NCBI RefSeq assembly: GCF_002014855.1
Contig: NZ_MUYV01000001.1
Span: 62,001 to 126,000 of the forward strand
Direction of reading: 5' to 3'
DNA: 64,000 bases
Source: Moraxella porci DSM 25326
GTDB taxonomy: Bacteria; Pseudomonadota; Gammaproteobacteria; Pseudomonadales; Moraxellaceae
Under the pieces are notes generated by a model. It did not search any database. It saw nothing but the letters and a program-made list of their open reading frames with translations, and was not told the DNA's origin. Positions within the stretch are counted from its first letter, which is position 1. Each line of letters opens with the position of its first letter. Shown piece after piece: positions 63,584-64,000 of this stretch. A program made the translations under genes and the position numbers.

Positions 63584-63895
63584 CTATTTATTTTTTCTAA
63601 AAAATTCCATACAGAAATAATAATCATCACAATTAATATAACAATCATCGTAAAATATTTTATGATTCAAACTGTATTCCCCCATCATTTTTAAATCTTC
63701 TTTAATATAAAATTCTAACATGGGCAGGATTTCTTCCAAAATTATATTCACATCTTCTTCTATTTCAGAAATTAAATAAAAATAAACAGTAATATTTTTA
63801 TATTTATCAAAAGACCAATAAATTCTGGAAAAATTCTCACTAATTTCACCCAAGCAAGCCCTTGATAGGCAATATGTAACATAGTAAATATTCAT
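63584..63895 (-). CDS. AT-rich orphan protein, possible immunity protein
   Basis: A 103-residue protein from the ATG at 63895 (AAAGG nine bases upstream), MNIYYVTYCLSRACLGEISE to YYFCMEFFRKNK. It alternates strands and an acidic helix (ISEIEEDVNIILEEILPMLE) and ends with YDDCYINCDDYYFCMEFF. Upstream codons to 63973 have no ribosome site. The pattern resembles small immunity proteins next to contact-dependent toxins, though I cannot name the family. Very AT-rich. Confidence 0.55.
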   Translation of the reverse strand: MNIYYVTYCLSRACLGEISENFSRIYWSFDKYKNITVYFYLISEIEEDVNIILEEILPMLEFYIKEDLKMMGEYSLNHKIFYDDCYINCDDYYFCMEFFRKNK

Positions 63896-63971
63896 TAATA
63901 ATGACCTTTGGGATTGCAAGAAACAACACTTATTTTTTAGTGGTATGGCATAACACACCATCACAACCAAC

Positions 63972-64000
63972 AAAAAAGCGTTTGCAAAGTTGCAGACGCT
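63972..64000 (-). terminator. Terminator hairpin at window end
   Basis: On the minus strand AGCGTCTGC, loop, GCAAACGCTTTTTTG, so it would end a gene lying beyond the window. Its arms resemble the terminator at 62560-62597. Confidence 0.7.

Overview
The window looks like chromosomal DNA of a gammaproteobacterium of the family Moraxellaceae, most likely Moraxella or a close relative. This is inferred from the moderate-to-low GC feel, the CsrA with a long acidic tail, the eno-ftsB-ispD and fis-purH arrangements, a signal-less YkuD enzyme like that of Acinetobacter, a comEC competence gene, and KDO synthesis. No 16S gene is present, so the genus is an inference. About 95% of the window is ordinary core genome; no prophage, insertion sequence, integron or CRISPR array is visible.

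Layout. 1-3.3 kb: rnt (cut by the window edge), pyrC and argG, all on the minus strand. 3.5-5.5 kb: a YkuD L,D-transpeptidase-fold enzyme, a small lipoprotein and a LysR regulator. 5.5-12.5 kb: the cbb3 respiratory oxidase locus, with assembly genes fixH and ccoG on the minus strand, an SCP2-domain gene, then ccoNOQP on the plus strand. The copper ATPase for this oxidase (ccoI) lies about 45 kb away at 57.7-60.3 kb. 12.6-21.7 kb: pyrG, kdsA, eno, ftsB, ispD, comEC, sppA. 21.7-28.5 kb: a ribbon-helix-helix-like protein, tRNA-Asn, rpmG and rpmB, a HopJ-family gene, csrA, lysC and alaS. 28.7-39.4 kb: small membrane proteins, an AT-rich putative nuclease-like gene at 29.0-29.8 kb, purB, mnmA diverging from ispF, an isochorismatase-like hydrolase, grxD, an ankyrin lipoprotein, a YgiQ-type radical SAM protein and two PH-like membrane proteins.

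39.5-45.3 kb: the complete Fe-S assembly cluster iscR-iscS-iscU-iscA-hscB-hscA-fdx on the minus strand. It is interrupted by two copies of a hairpin repeat between iscS and iscU, and by a terminator followed by a promoter between hscB and hscA. 45.5-54.9 kb: a UbiJ-like membrane-anchored protein, hupB, ppiD, phhA-phhB, fis-purH, prmA and an arylamine N-acetyltransferase. 55-62.5 kb: mrcB (PBP1b), ccoI, a BI-1/YccA protein, nadK and a YeaC-like gene.

62.6-64.0 kb is different. Three short, very AT-rich orphan genes with no recognised core function sit among REP-like hairpins and between two near-identical terminator hairpins. They look like an orphan immunity-gene array of the kind found beside polymorphic-toxin or contact-dependent inhibition loci. 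Together with the AT-rich gene at 29.0-29.8 kb (cold-shock-like domain plus a PD-(D/E)XK-like domain), this is the best candidate for undescribed biology here.

Regulation visible in the sequence: exact TGnTATAAT extended -10 elements precede at least seven genes (argG, tRNA-Asn, purB, mnmA, ispF, prmA, ccoI). Well-formed -35/-10 pairs precede iscR, tRNA-Asn, rpmB-rpmG, hupB and hscA. More than 20 intrinsic terminators mark the transcription units.
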